From positions 1-36,093 of the forward strand of contig NZ_BAWO01000025.1 of the NCBI RefSeq assembly GCF_000632715.1: 36,093 nt of DNA, in the 5' to 3' direction. Origin of the DNA: Parageobacillus caldoxylosilyticus NBRC 107762 (GTDB lineage: Bacteria > Bacillota > Bacilli > Bacillales > Anoxybacillaceae). A program made the translations under genes and the position numbers. The notes under the pieces are model-generated. The model searched no databases, had not been told where the DNA came from, and saw nothing but the letters and a program-made list of their open reading frames with translations. Positions 1-8,035 of this stretch are shown here, one piece after another. Positions within the stretch are counted from its first letter, which is position 1. Every line of letters starts with the position of its first letter.

Positions 1-8
1 CAGGAATG

Positions 9-15
9 CTCCTTT
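9..15 (-). promoter_or_regulatory. Ribosome binding site of a gene beginning off the left edge
   Basis: Read on the minus strand, the first bases give AAAGGAG followed by about eight bases to the window edge. This is a near-perfect Shine-Dalgarno site at the usual distance from a start codon lying just outside. It suggests a minus-strand gene that continues to the left. Nothing of its coding sequence is visible, so its identity is unknown. The stretch 16-330 holds no gene I can support. Confidence 0.35.
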
Positions 16-330
16 TTCTTTTATGTTTTCCTATTTGGGTACAATTATTTGTTCGTTTGTTTTGATTTGAACCATAGTCTGAAACATGATGTTTCTTTGG
101 CTATAATGACGTGATAAAAAAGCGATTCCTGCTGAAGTTAGTCTACGTTAAGAAGCGGCCAGCGTAGGAAAACATTTTAAAAACCGAAAATTTAGGAAAA
201 ATCATCACTGAAACCGCACAACCGCTTGATTTATCGTTAAAAACATGCGTAGACAGGTAAACGGCTACAAAGAGGAACGCACTCACAGTTTGTTTGGAAA
301 TGGAAATTCATACATCTCCATCGCTCCGAT

Positions 331-361
331 AAAATAAAAACGCCTGTCATAGAGACAGACG
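331..361 (-). terminator. Rho-independent terminator of the 62-aa membrane protein gene
   Basis: Arms at 341-348 and 354-361 pair over eight base pairs (one G-T) around a five-base loop. On the minus strand the stem is followed by a T-rich run (complement of 331-340). It lies about 40 bases after the stop of the minus-strand gene at 403-591. Confidence 0.65.
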
Positions 362-402
362 CACATGTTCTTTTTGTTACGGCAGTTGAAGAAGATCCTG
401 CT

Positions 403-591
403 CTATAATGCAACATACAATCCAATTCCGACCATTAATGCGACGGCAAGTCCAACATATATAAGTGTAAGACGTGCTATGTTGCTTTTGGTGGAAGAAC
501 TATAATCTTCATCACCTTTTCCGGATAGGGATAAGGTTCCAATTAATCCCGCTGCCATTACAAGTATTACTAATATTAATAAAATCTTCAT
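403..591 (-). CDS. Small two-helix membrane protein, function unknown
   Basis: This 62-residue protein has two hydrophobic segments, about residues 2-22 and 42-61, separated by a short polar stretch rich in Ser, Lys, Asp and Glu (about 24-38). It therefore probably spans the membrane twice with a polar loop. A purine-rich GGAAGAG site sits about eight bases before the ATG, and a rho-independent terminator follows the stop. Together these make it a real monocistronic gene rather than a chance frame. I do not recognise the family with certainty; similar short membrane proteins are common in Bacillaceae. No function can be assigned. Confidence 0.6.
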   Translation of the reverse strand: MKILLILVILVMAAGLIGTLSLSGKGDEDYSSSTKSNIARLTLIYVGLAVALMVGIGLYVAL

Positions 592-715
592 TGCGCTCTC
601 TTCCAGATTATTTTAGTTTTGGAAGAACATTATCAATAATTGTAATTCATTTTTCATGAATACAGTAATTTAAACTATGAAAAAACTGTGAATTTTTCTT
701 GTTTAACCATGCTGT

Positions 716-1186
716 CAGTTAGCTGATTATTTAGAAATAACCAAGCCAGTGATCGCAGATGACCGTCCTAATCCTTTACTCGACTATTTGAAAGCTCATG
801 GCGGTTCGTTTTTCATTGCTGAATTCAAAACTTTGTTTTTTTATAAACCTGACGGGACTAAGTGAAGGGATAGAACATTTCATACAGCAATTCGAGCAAA
901 TCAAAAAAAGCCTCATGATTTACGCCATATTTGGATTGTGCACATTTTAGCGGCTGGCATAGCTCCCGAACAAATCTAGCACGATCTGGAGCATGAAAGT
1001 ATTTCCATCAAGGCAGATACGTACACTTATATCACGGAGAAAATGAAAAAAGAATCGAGAAAAAGATTTTCGGAGTACAGTCGACCAATCACTTTTGAAA
1101 AATGTGGTCAAACACCATTTTTGTACCCCGAAAATCGGCTGTTTTTCTCGATTCCCATGAACCTCTCCCACCTACACTCCGTTTAG
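716..1186 (+). pseudogene. Decayed tyrosine recombinase/integrase (C-terminal part)
   Basis: One frame from 716 to 1186 keeps clear tyrosine-recombinase features but is broken by in-frame stops TGA 863-865 and TAG 977-979, with no plausible start. Visible hallmarks are HDLRH (the H-x-x-R box) at about 914-928, a spacer like HILAAGI, then HDLEHESIS, where families usually have LGH-x-S, and TYTYITEKM, where the last Tyr region of the active site lies. The Gly-to-Glu change before the conserved His, plus the two stops, show it is inactive. Similarity fades after about 1075. The frame stays open to a TAG inside the hairpin repeat at 1157-1192. It is a relic of a mobile element or of a small recombinase gene common in thermophilic bacilli. 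Confidence 0.7.
1054..1152. repeat. Long imperfect inverted repeat (possible MITE or element end)
   Basis: The arm 1054-1079 is the reverse complement of 1122-1152, with one mismatch and a five-base insertion in the right arm. The intervening 42 bases contain a smaller potential hairpin (GACC with GGTC). The left arm overlaps the last part of the recombinase frame. The whole 99-base unit could fold into one long stem. It may be a miniature inverted-repeat element or the end structure of the element that carried the recombinase. It may also act as a transcription barrier between the remnant and pgi. Confidence 0.6.
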
Positions 1187-1192
1187 AGGTGG
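1157..1192 (+). repeat. Hairpin repeat, copy A (second copy at 34483-34515)
   Basis: Bases 1157-1189 match the reverse complement of 34483-34515 at 31 of 33 positions. The unit forms a hairpin: CCACCT at 1168-1173 pairs with AGGTGG at 1187-1192 around a loop carrying ACTCCGTTTAG. The constant loop and variable stem suggest a structured element rather than a protein-coding relic. It lies between the recombinase remnant and the 3' end of pgi, in opposite orientation to pgi. Confidence 0.6.
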
Positions 1193-1225
1193 AAGATGAA
1201 TCGGTGAATATGTTAAAAAATGCCG

Positions 1226-2575
1226 TTATTTCAAGCGTTTTTCAAGCTCCGCCTTCTTCTCTTCATAGCCCGGTTTGCCAAGGAGGGCGAACATGTTCAC
1301 TTTATAAGCTTCCACTCCAGGCTGGTCAAATGGGTTAACGCCTAATAAATAGCCGCTCATCGCGCACGCTTTTTCAAAGAAATAGACAAGATAGCCGAAT
1401 GTATATTCGTCTAATTTCGGCAGGGTGATCACTAAATTTGGCACACCGCCATCCGTATGGGCAAGGAGCGTTCCTTCAAACGCCTTGGTGTTCACAAAAT
1501 CGACCGTTTTGCCTGCCAAATAGTTCAGCCCGTCCAAATCGCTTTCCTCTTCTTCAATAACCAACTCATGGCGCGGCGTTTCCACTTTCAACACCGTTTC
1601 AAACAAATCGCGGCGTCCTTCTTGAATATATTGCCCTAAGGAATGAAGGTCGGTCGAGAAGTTTGCCGAAGCTGGGAAAATTCCTTTTTGGTCTTTTCCT
1701 TCGCTTTCGCCAAACAGCTGTTTCCACCATTCCGCGAAATATTGCAGCGCTGGCTCGTAGTTGACCAACAGCTCGATCGTTTTTCCTTTGTTGTATAGAA
1801 TGTTGCGGATGGCCGCGTATTGGTATGCCGCATTTTCTTCCAGTTCCGAACTGCTGAAGTCTTCGCGCGCTTGCGCTGCACCTTTCATCATTTCTTCGAT
1901 GTTTGCGCCGCTGACAGCAATCGGAAGCAGTCCTACTGCCGTCAATACGGAGTAGCGGCCGCCGACATCATCTGGAATGACAAATGTTTCATAGCCTTCT
2001 TCCGTCGCCAATGTTCTTAGCGCGCCGCGCGCCCGGTCGGTCGTTGCATAGATTCGTTTGCGCGCTTCTTCTTTTCCGTATTTTTCTTCCAACAGCTTGC
2101 GGAAAATGCGGAAGGCAATTGCCGGCTCTGTTGTCGTGCCCGATTTGGAAATGACGTTAATCGAAAAATCTTTTCCTTCTAATAAGTCGATGACATCTTT
2201 CATATAAGTCGAGCTAATGTTATTGCCGACGAAAAGAATTTGCGGCGTTTTCCGTTTGTCTTTTGGCAACGCATTGTAAAATGAATGATGAAGCATTTCA
2301 ATCGCAGCGCGCGCTCCTAAATACGAGCCGCCGATACCGATCACCAGCAACACATCGGAATCAGCTTGAATTTTCGCCGCTGCTTTTTGAATGCGGGCAA
2401 ATTCTTCTTTGTCATAGTCAACAGGCAAATCGAGCCATCCTAAAAAATCACTGCCTGTTCCTGTTTTTTCATGGAGGGAATGATGCGCCACTTTCACTGC
2501 ATCACGCAAATAGGTAAGCTCATGTTCGCCAAAAAACGCCAAGGCTTTTGAATAATCAAAACGAATATGTGTCAT
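1226..2575 (-). CDS. pgi: Glucose-6-phosphate isomerase
   Basis: This cytosolic enzyme interconverts glucose 6-phosphate and fructose 6-phosphate in glycolysis and gluconeogenesis. The 449-residue protein has the usual Bacillus length and the PGI signature [14 protein letters not shown], plus the segment with GESEGKD and [10 protein letters not shown]. The frame stays open further upstream, but the ATG at 2575 ([12 protein letters not shown]) is preceded by GGAGG at proper spacing and matches the family N-terminus. As in B. subtilis it lies next to the YugJ-type alcohol dehydrogenase. A terminator of that upstream gene separates them, so pgi probably has its own promoter in 2576-2690. No simple terminator follows; the hairpins at 1054-1192 may serve. 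Confidence 0.97.
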   Translation of the reverse strand: MTHIRFDYSKALAFFGEHELTYLRDAVKVAHHSLHEKTGTGSDFLGWLDLPVDYDKEEFARIQKAAAKIQADSDVLLVIGIGGSYLGARAAIEMLHHSFYNALPKDKRKTPQILFVGNNISSTYMKDVIDLLEGKDFSINVISKSGTTTEPAIAFRIFRKLLEEKYGKEEARKRIYATTDRARGALRTLATEEGYETFVIPDDVGGRYSVLTAVGLLPIAVSGANIEEMMKGAAQAREDFSSSELEENAAYQYAAIRNILYNKGKTIELLVNYEPALQYFAEWWKQLFGESEGKDQKGIFPASANFSTDLHSLGQYIQEGRRDLFETVLKVETPRHELVIEEEESDLDGLNYLAGKTVDFVNTKAFEGTLLAHTDGGVPNLVITLPKLDEYTFGYLVYFFEKACAMSGYLLGVNPFDQPGVEAYKVNMFALLGKPGYEEKKAELEKRLK

Positions 2576-2691
2576 ATGTTCGATCCTCCAAACCAAAATG
2601 TTTTTACCTTCTTTCACTTTAACGAAACAACAAAAAGGAATCAAGTCGTTGCCTCGCTATGTAAACGGATTCATTTTTAACATTTATATGA

Positions 2692-2730
2692 ATAAAAAAA
2701 CAAGAAAGAGGCAGCCGGAACTGCCTCTTT
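2692..2730 (-). terminator. Terminator after yugJ
   Basis: The ten-base arms AAAGAGGCAG (2705-2714) and CTGCCTCTTT (2721-2730) enclose a six-base loop. On the minus strand a T-rich stretch follows. It sits six bases beyond the stop of the alcohol dehydrogenase gene. Confidence 0.85.
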
Positions 2731-2736
2731 TCTGCA

Positions 2737-3900
2737 TTATAGCGATGCGCGCAAAATGGCGAGCACATCATCGCGATTTAATTTTTTGAACTTGCCAAAT
2801 TCGCCAAACGCCATCGCTTTGTCCGCCATTAATTCAAGATTTTCTTCGCCGATGCCATAATCGGCAAGCCGAGACGGCGCGCCAAGACTCGACCAAAACT
2901 CGCGCAGTTTTTCAATGCCTTCTAGCGCCACCTCTCGTTCCGATTTCCCTTCCGGATTGACGTCAAACACGCGCACCGCTAGTTGGGCAAAACGGCTGAC
3001 ATTTTCATCAAGCACGTGCTTCATCCAGTTCGGGAACAGTATCGCAAGACCGCCGGCATGCGGGATGTCGTATACCGCCGATACAGCGTGTTCGATGTTA
3101 TGCGTCGCCCAGTCGCCGCGGACTCCCATTTGCAAAAAGCCGTTTAACGCAATCGTTCCGCTGTATAAAATGGTCTCGCGCAACTCGTAGTTTTGCAAGT
3201 CATTCACTAGTTTTGGCGCCGCTTCCATCACTGTTTTTAATACGGCTTCACACATCCGGTCTTGCAGCGGAGTGTTTGGCGTGTGATGGAAATATTGTTC
3301 AAACACATGCGACATCATATCGACAATTCCGTAGACGGTATGGTCTTTCGGCACCGTGAGCGTATACGTCGGGTCAAGAATCGAAAATTGCGGGAACGTC
3401 GCTGGGCTGCCCCAGCCGTATTTTTCTTTTGTCTCCCAGTTGGTAATGACCGAGCCGGAGTTCATTTCCGAACCGGTTGCGGCCAGCGTCAATACCGTTC
3501 CAAACGGAAGCGCTTCCGTCACCGTCACTTTTTTCGTAATAAAATCCCACGGATCGCCGTCATATTTGGCCCCGGCAGCAATCGCTTTCGTACAGTCGAT
3601 GACACTGCCGCCTCCGACCGCAAGCAAAAATTCGATGCCTTCTCTTTTGCAAATATCTACGCCTTTTCTTACCGTCGATACGCGCGGATTCGGTTCCACT
3701 CCCGGAAGCTCTGTCACTTTTACGTTCAGCTCATTCAATATGTTCATTACTTCGTCATACAGCCCGTTTCGTTTAATACTGCCGCCGCCATAGACAAGCA
3801 ATACTTTTTTTCCATAACGCGGCAGTTCTTTTTTCAGCTGCTCAATTTGCCCTTTTCCGAAAATCAATTTCGTAGGATTTTGAAAAGTAAAATTTTGCAT
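2737..3900 (-). CDS. yugJ: Iron-containing alcohol dehydrogenase (YugJ / butanol dehydrogenase type)
   Basis: The 387-residue protein belongs to the group III metal-dependent alcohol dehydrogenases, which reduce aldehydes to alcohols with NAD(P)H in the cytosol. A nucleotide-binding GGGS motif lies at about 96-99. The metal ligands expected for the family are all present: Asp194, His198, His267 and His281. The closest family members are B. subtilis YugJ/YugK and clostridial butanol dehydrogenases. Only one copy is present here, where B. subtilis has two. The ATG is preceded by AAGGAGGGG at eight bases. The gene is divergent from yuzA, with a promoter region at 3901-4050. The natural substrate cannot be told from sequence. 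Confidence 0.93.
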   Translation of the reverse strand: MQNFTFQNPTKLIFGKGQIEQLKKELPRYGKKVLLVYGGGSIKRNGLYDEVMNILNELNVKVTELPGVEPNPRVSTVRKGVDICKREGIEFLLAVGGGSVIDCTKAIAAGAKYDGDPWDFITKKVTVTEALPFGTVLTLAATGSEMNSGSVITNWETKEKYGWGSPATFPQFSILDPTYTLTVPKDHTVYGIVDMMSHVFEQYFHHTPNTPLQDRMCEAVLKTVMEAAPKLVNDLQNYELRETILYSGTIALNGFLQMGVRGDWATHNIEHAVSAVYDIPHAGGLAILFPNWMKHVLDENVSRFAQLAVRVFDVNPEGKSEREVALEGIEKLREFWSSLGAPSRLADYGIGEENLELMADKAMAFGEFGKFKKLNRDDVLAILRASL

Positions 3901-4050
3901 ATGTATTTCCCCTCCTTCTTGTCTCTATTATGGACAGTATGATCTCCGCTTGTAAAGTGATTTACTTCTTTCGCAAATGATGCATATTTTTCGTCCATGT
4001 TATGCATTCTATAAGCGAATGATGGAAAAATGTAAAGGAGGAATAGATGA

Positions 4051-4284
4051 ATGAGTGTACTTCAGCGCATTGCACTATTACTTACGATTATCGGCGCCAT
4101 TAACTGGGGATTAATCGGTTTCTTTCAATTCGATTTAGTAGCAGCGATTTTCGGCGGGCAAGATGCCGCATTGTCGCGCATCATCTATGGAATCATCGGC
4201 ATTGCAGGATTGATTAACCTTGCGCTTCTATTCAAGCCTGCCGAAGAATTAGGACGAACGGAACCAAAAACGTCTCACACATAA
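4051..4284 (+). CDS. yuzA: DUF378 small membrane protein YuzA
   Basis: The 77-residue protein has two hydrophobic segments (about 5-30 and 42-62) and the INWGLIGFFQFDLVA pattern typical of the DUF378/YuzA family. The function is unknown; it is an inner-membrane protein by inference. AAAGGAGG lies nine bases before the ATG, and another ATG five bases upstream is out of frame. The gene stands alone between yugJ (divergent) and yugI (convergent), as in B. subtilis, and ends at a strong bidirectional terminator. Confidence 0.9.
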   Translation: MSVLQRIALLLTIIGAINWGLIGFFQFDLVAAIFGGQDAALSRIIYGIIGIAGLINLALLFKPAEELGRTEPKTSHT

Positions 4285-4291
4285 AATGTAA

Positions 4292-4329
4292 AGTAAAACA
4301 CCCACCTCAAAAAAGGTGGGTGTTTTACT
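4292..4329. terminator. Bidirectional terminator between yuzA and yugI
   Basis: Perfect 16-base arms at 4292-4307 and 4314-4329 surround a six-base A-rich loop. The stem ends in A/T runs on both sides, so it can stop yuzA from the left and yugI from the right. The stop codon of yugI lies inside the right arm. Confidence 0.92.
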
Positions 4330-4687
4330 TTCGTAAATCTTCTTTTTTGGATTGCTCGATCCACTCTTGCAGCTTTTCTTTTAACGTATTAAATCCTGGG
4401 TTTAACGACATTTTTACTTTCACGTGACGTTTTTCGTCTTTGTTTCGATTCTCCAGTGCCTTCATTGATAGGCTAGCCCGTTTCGTTTGCCGGTCGATCG
4501 ACAATACTTTTACCATTACTTCATCGCCGATATGGACATAATCCCTAACATCTTTTACAAATTTATGGGAAATTTCCGAAATGTGAACAAGTCCTTGTAT
4601 TCCTCCGTCTAATTCGACAAAAACGCCATATGGCTGAATGCCTGTTACCTTTCCTTTCACGATATCTCCTGCTTCTATCGTTGACAA
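4325..4687 (-). CDS. yugI: S1-domain RNA-binding protein YugI (general stress protein 13 type)
   Basis: The 120-residue protein starts with an S1 RNA-binding domain at about residues 3-72, with GKVTGIQPYGVFVEL, GLVHISEIS and KRASLSMKA patterns. A charged linker follows, then a conserved tail beginning PGFNTLKEKLQEWIEQ. This matches B. subtilis YugI/GSP13, which associates with ribosomes. The start is a TTG at 4687, eight bases after AGGAG. A GTG at 4696 directly abuts the ribosome binding site and is rejected. The protein then begins MSTIEAGDIVKG, matching the family length. Expression is probably monocistronic. Confidence 0.93.
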   Translation of the reverse strand: MSTIEAGDIVKGKVTGIQPYGVFVELDGGIQGLVHISEISHKFVKDVRDYVHIGDEVMVKVLSIDRQTKRASLSMKALENRNKDEKRHVKVKMSLNPGFNTLKEKLQEWIEQSKKEDLRK

Positions 4688-4753
4688 ACAAAACACTCCT
4701 ATTTTTTATTTCATATGTGTTTTTGTATTATAACATAAATTTTTGATGAATCC

Positions 4754-4796
4754 CAAAAAAATATGTTCTGCCATCCCGCAGCGGGACAGCAGAACA
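4754..4796 (-). terminator. Terminator of the alaR-alaT operon
   Basis: Arms 4764-4778 and 4782-4796 form an eight-plus-five base-pair stem with a small C-A internal mismatch and a CAG loop. On the minus strand it is followed by a run of seven T. It lies six bases after the alaT stop. Confidence 0.88.
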
Positions 4797-4802
4797 TGGA
4801 AA

Positions 4803-5975
4803 CTACAATCGCTCTAAAAAACGTTTCATCCGTTTGATCGCTTCCTGCAGCTGCTCGAGAGAAGACGCGTAAGAACAGCGGATATATCCTTCCCCGCTTG
4901 CGCCGAACACATTGCCCGGAACGACCGCCACTTTTTCTTCGAACAATAATCTTTCAGCAAATTGTTCCGATGTCAAGCCGGTAGATTGAATCGATGGAAA
5001 CGCGTAAAACGCGCCGCCAGGCATGTGACAGTAAAGGCCGATTTCATTTAATGATTGAACAAAATAATTGCGCCGCCGCCGGTAGCTTTTTCTCATATAC
5101 TCGACATCTTGCCCGCCGTTGCGCAATGCCTCTAGTGCGCCGTATTGCGCCATCGTCGGCGCGCACATCATCGCATACTGGTGGATCTTTAACATCGCCT
5201 GCAAAATTTCATTCGGCGCGGCAGCGAAGCCAAGCCGCCATCCTGTCATCGCAAACCCTTTCGAGAAACCGGAAATTAAGATCGTCCGCTCCCACATACC
5301 GTCGACAGCGGCAACGCTTGTATACGTACCGTCATATGTAAGTTCCGCATAAATTTCATCGGCAACGACAAGCAAATCATATTTTTTTACGATGCGCCCA
5401 ATAGCTTCCAGTTCTTCTTTTTGCAACACGGTGCCTGTCGGATTGTTTGGCGAGCAAATGATGAGAGCTTTCGTGCGGTCGGTAATGACTTGCTCGATTT
5501 GTTCCGGACGCAGTTTAAAATGGTCGTCCCCGTGCGTTTCCACTAAAACGGGCGTCCCCCCAGCAAGCGCCACAAGCGGTTCATATGCGACAAAACAAGG
5601 TTCAACGACAATTACTTCATCGCCAGGATTGATAATCGCCCGCATGGCCAAATCCAGCGCTTGGCTCGCTCCGACCGTCACCAAAATTTCTGTTTCCGGA
5701 TTGTACTCGACATGAAATTTGCGCATTAAATAAGCGGCGATTTCTTGGCGAAGCTCCAGCAACCCGGCATTCGCCGTGTAGGATGTATATCCTTGTTCAA
5801 GCGATAAAATACTTGCTTCCCGGATGTTCCAAGAGGTGACGAAATCCGGTTCGCCAACTCCAAGGGAAATCACCCCTTCCATGCCAGAAGCAAGATCAAA
5901 AAAGCGGCGAATTCCCGATGGTTTTAAACGGGAAACGGTTTCCGACACGTATGACTTTTTCGTTTGCTGTCTCAT
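4803..5975 (-). CDS. alaT: Alanine-forming aminotransferase AlaT (class I/II, PLP)
   Basis: This 390-residue fold-type I aminotransferase is orthologous to B. subtilis AlaT (YugH), which transaminates pyruvate to alanine. Visible elements are SPNNPTG (175-181), ADEIY with the PLP-ring Asp206, the Schiff-base lysine Lys239 in SGFSKGFAMTGWR, and the C-terminal substrate arginine in YIRCSYA. Its ATG overlaps the stop of alaR by four bases (ATGA), so the two are translationally coupled. Alanine supply is inferred from the paired regulator. The exact amino donor specificity cannot be read from the sequence. Confidence 0.93.
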   Translation of the reverse strand: MRQQTKKSYVSETVSRLKPSGIRRFFDLASGMEGVISLGVGEPDFVTSWNIREASILSLEQGYTSYTANAGLLELRQEIAAYLMRKFHVEYNPETEILVTVGASQALDLAMRAIINPGDEVIVVEPCFVAYEPLVALAGGTPVLVETHGDDHFKLRPEQIEQVITDRTKALIICSPNNPTGTVLQKEELEAIGRIVKKYDLLVVADEIYAELTYDGTYTSVAAVDGMWERTILISGFSKGFAMTGWRLGFAAAPNEILQAMLKIHQYAMMCAPTMAQYGALEALRNGGQDVEYMRKSYRRRRNYFVQSLNEIGLYCHMPGGAFYAFPSIQSTGLTSEQFAERLLFEEKVAVVPGNVFGASGEGYIRCSYASSLEQLQEAIKRMKRFLERL

Positions 5976-6472
5976 GGCGACACCACGATGCGGCGATCTT
6001 GATCTCCTTGGTCAAATACAGTGCCATCATGTTTATACTTTTTCAAAATAAAATGAGTCGTCGTCGAAATCACGGAATCGAGCGTCGATAATTTCTCGGA
6101 AACAAATTGCGCCACCTCAGACATCGAACGCCCTTCAATAACGACCGATAAATCATATGCCCCTGACATTAAATAAACGGATTTTACTTCCGGAAAGCGA
6201 TAAATGCGCTCCGCCACTTCATCAAATCCGACTCCCCTCTTTGGCGTCACTTTCACATCGATCATCGCTGTGACGCCTTCATGGCCGTCCACTTTCCGCC
6301 AATCGACAAGCGCGGCATATTGGACAATCACTTTTGTTTCTTCGAGCTTTTTCACGATCGCCTCTGTTTCTTCGACCGTCAGCTCCACCATTTTCGCTAG
6401 TGTTTCCATTGGAATGCGAGCGTCTTTTTCCAATATTTCGATAATTTCAACCTCTTTTTCGCTCAGTTTCAT
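5972..6472 (-). CDS. alaR: Lrp/AsnC-family regulator AlaR
   Basis: The 166-residue protein has an N-terminal winged helix-turn-helix (about 1-60) and a C-terminal Lrp/AsnC ligand-binding (RAM) domain with GVTAMIDVKVTP and VYLMSGAYDLSV. It is orthologous to B. subtilis AlaR (YugG), needed for alanine synthesis together with AlaT. The start is ATG 6472 (MKLSEKEVEII), with GGGGGGA seven bases upstream. The frame is open further upstream, but that part is not family-like. It is the first gene of the alaR-alaT operon and probably senses an amino acid and controls its own promoter between 6473 and 6566. Confidence 0.93.
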   Translation of the reverse strand: MKLSEKEVEIIEILEKDARIPMETLAKMVELTVEETEAIVKKLEETKVIVQYAALVDWRKVDGHEGVTAMIDVKVTPKRGVGFDEVAERIYRFPEVKSVYLMSGAYDLSVVIEGRSMSEVAQFVSEKLSTLDSVISTTTHFILKKYKHDGTVFDQGDQDRRIVVSP

Positions 6473-6566
6473 GTAGATCCCCCCAGCAACTATTTTCGCA
6501 TACATTCTCTCTATTTGCATGAAAAAACGATAAAAATTTAAAATAAACAGCAAGAGGTGAAGAAGG

Positions 6567-6704
6567 ATGGACGCACCCCGGACAAACGGACAAACAATCC
6601 AGCTAAATCATATTCGCGTTTATTATGAAACATACAATTGTTGCGCATCCATCATATGCCTGTCACCTTTTCGGCGAAAATGGGTGCATATACAAAAATT
6701 ATAA
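6567..6704 (+). pseudogene. 5' stub of a yugF-type alpha/beta hydrolase
   Basis: An ATG at 6567 with an AGGTG site opens a 45-codon frame. Its first part ends in IQLNHIRVYYETY, which resembles the N-terminus of YugF-like alpha/beta hydrolases (B. subtilis EINGVKVYYEFY). After about residue 23 the similarity stops, and the frame runs to a TAA at 6702-6704 without any hydrolase core: no HG oxyanion segment and no nucleophile elbow. In B. subtilis yugF sits exactly here, between alaR and patB. The simplest reading is that nearly the whole gene was deleted and only its start remains. It could still be translated as a short peptide. Confidence 0.6.
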
Positions 6705-6743
6705 GCGATAATGGATAAAAAAAGAAGGGAGAGGATGTTTTTT

Positions 6744-7904
6744 ATGTATCGGTTTGACGATGTTATCAACCGCCGCCATACCCTTTCGGTAAAATGGGAT
6801 GACACAGAGCGGGTTTTTGGTGTCAAAGACGCATTGCCGATGTGGGTGGCCGATATGGACTTTCCGGCTCCGCCCGCAGTGATCGAGGCCTTGCACAAAC
6901 GGGTCAAGCACGGCATTTTTGGCTATACTGTCATTCCTGATTCATTAAAAGAAGCGGTGCAACATTGGCTGCAAACGCGGCATCAATGGGATATAGACCG
7001 ATCATGGCTCGTCTTTTCAACCGGTGTCGTGCCCGCACTAGCGACGGCAATCGAGGCGTTTTCCGAGGAGGGAGATCGCGTTGTTGTGTTTACTCCCGTT
7101 TATCCGCCGCTATTTCAGCTTGTTCGCCAGCATCGCCGCATGCTCGTCACCAGCCCGCTGCAGCTCAAGGAAACGCGATATGAAATCGACTGGGAGGATT
7201 TTACGGAAAAGATTCAAGGCGCGAAACTGTTGCTTCTGTGCAGCCCTCATAACCCTGGGGGGCGAGTATGGACAAAAGAAGAATTGGAAAAAATCGGGGA
7301 GTTATGCATGGAACACGATGTGATCGTCATCTCCGATGAAATCCATGCCGATCTTACCTTTCCGCCAAACAAACATGTGCCGTTTGCCTCGATTCGTCCT
7401 GAGTTTGCCGAAAAAAGCATCACATGCATGGCGCCGACGAAAACATTTAACCTTGCCGGTCTGCAGGCAGCGGCAGCGATCATTGCCAACGAATCACTGC
7501 GACGGCAATTCCGCAAAGTCCAGCAGCGGCAAGGATTTTTTACGCTGAATACGTTTGCCGTCGTCGGCACAGAGGCAGCCTACCGTCATGGAGGGGAATG
7601 GCTCGATGCACTGCTTGCATATTTGCAGGAGAATATCGATTGCGTATCCTCTTACATACAGACACATTTACCAGCGCTTCGCATCATCCGCCCGGAAGCG
7701 ACGTATCTCGTTTGGATCGACTGCCGGCATCTTGGCCTAACAGAGCAGCAGCTGAAACAGCTTCTTTTGGAAAAAGGAAAAATCGCGGTTGAGTTTGGCA
7801 GCAAATTCGGCGAAGAAGGAAAAGGGTTTATACGCATGAATGTCGCCTGCCCGCGCCAAACGCTGAAAGAGGCTCTTCACCGCCTATCTATTGCTTTGCA
7901 ATAA
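6744..7904 (+). CDS. patB: Cystathionine beta-lyase / C-S lyase PatB
   Basis: This 386-residue MalY/PatB-type PLP enzyme cleaves the C-S bond of cystathionine and related cysteine conjugates, giving homocysteine or a thiol, pyruvate and ammonia. It shows ALPMWVADMDF (30-40), HGIFGYT (56-62), SPHNPGGRVW (167-176), SDEIHADL with Asp198, and PLP-lysine Lys233 in APTKTFNLAGLQ. The start is chosen at ATG 6744 (MYRFDDV), nine bases after GGGAGAGG. In-frame ATGs at 6711 and 6735 lack spacing. A 13-base palindrome TTTTCGGCGAAAA at 6668-6680 lies upstream and may be an operator. It follows the yugF stub. Confidence 0.93.
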   Translation: MYRFDDVINRRHTLSVKWDDTERVFGVKDALPMWVADMDFPAPPAVIEALHKRVKHGIFGYTVIPDSLKEAVQHWLQTRHQWDIDRSWLVFSTGVVPALATAIEAFSEEGDRVVVFTPVYPPLFQLVRQHRRMLVTSPLQLKETRYEIDWEDFTEKIQGAKLLLLCSPHNPGGRVWTKEELEKIGELCMEHDVIVISDEIHADLTFPPNKHVPFASIRPEFAEKSITCMAPTKTFNLAGLQAAAAIIANESLRRQFRKVQQRQGFFTLNTFAVVGTEAAYRHGGEWLDALLAYLQENIDCVSSYIQTHLPALRIIRPEATYLVWIDCRHLGLTEQQLKQLLLEKGKIAVEFGSKFGEEGKGFIRMNVACPRQTLKEALHRLSIALQ

Positions 7905-7978
7905 GATTGTTCATGATGCTTGAAATAACGACATAAAATGACGCGGCAGCCTCCACTGCTGGCGCTGAAAAACTTTCG

Positions 7979-8024
7979 CAAAAAACACAAAAAGGCTCTT
8001 CCCGTTTCACCGGCAAGAGCCTTT
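7979..8024 (-). terminator. Terminator of sodC (also facing patB)
   Basis: Ten-base arms AAAGGCTCTT (7991-8000) and AAGAGCCTTT (8015-8024) are followed on the minus strand by a T-rich run. The plus-strand side has a weaker T-run, so it serves mainly the minus-strand sodC and only partly patB. Confidence 0.85.
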
Positions 8025-8035
8025 CCTTACCCCTT

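Noticed and set aside
1054-1152. Integron-like attC site next to an integrase
   Set aside because: The recombinase remnant is not an integron integrase by its motifs, and the attC core sites RYYYAAC and GTTRRRY are not at the stem ends.
3262-3942. 226-codon plus-strand frame opposite yugJ
   Set aside because: Composition and lack of family features show it is the antisense shadow of the alcohol dehydrogenase gene.
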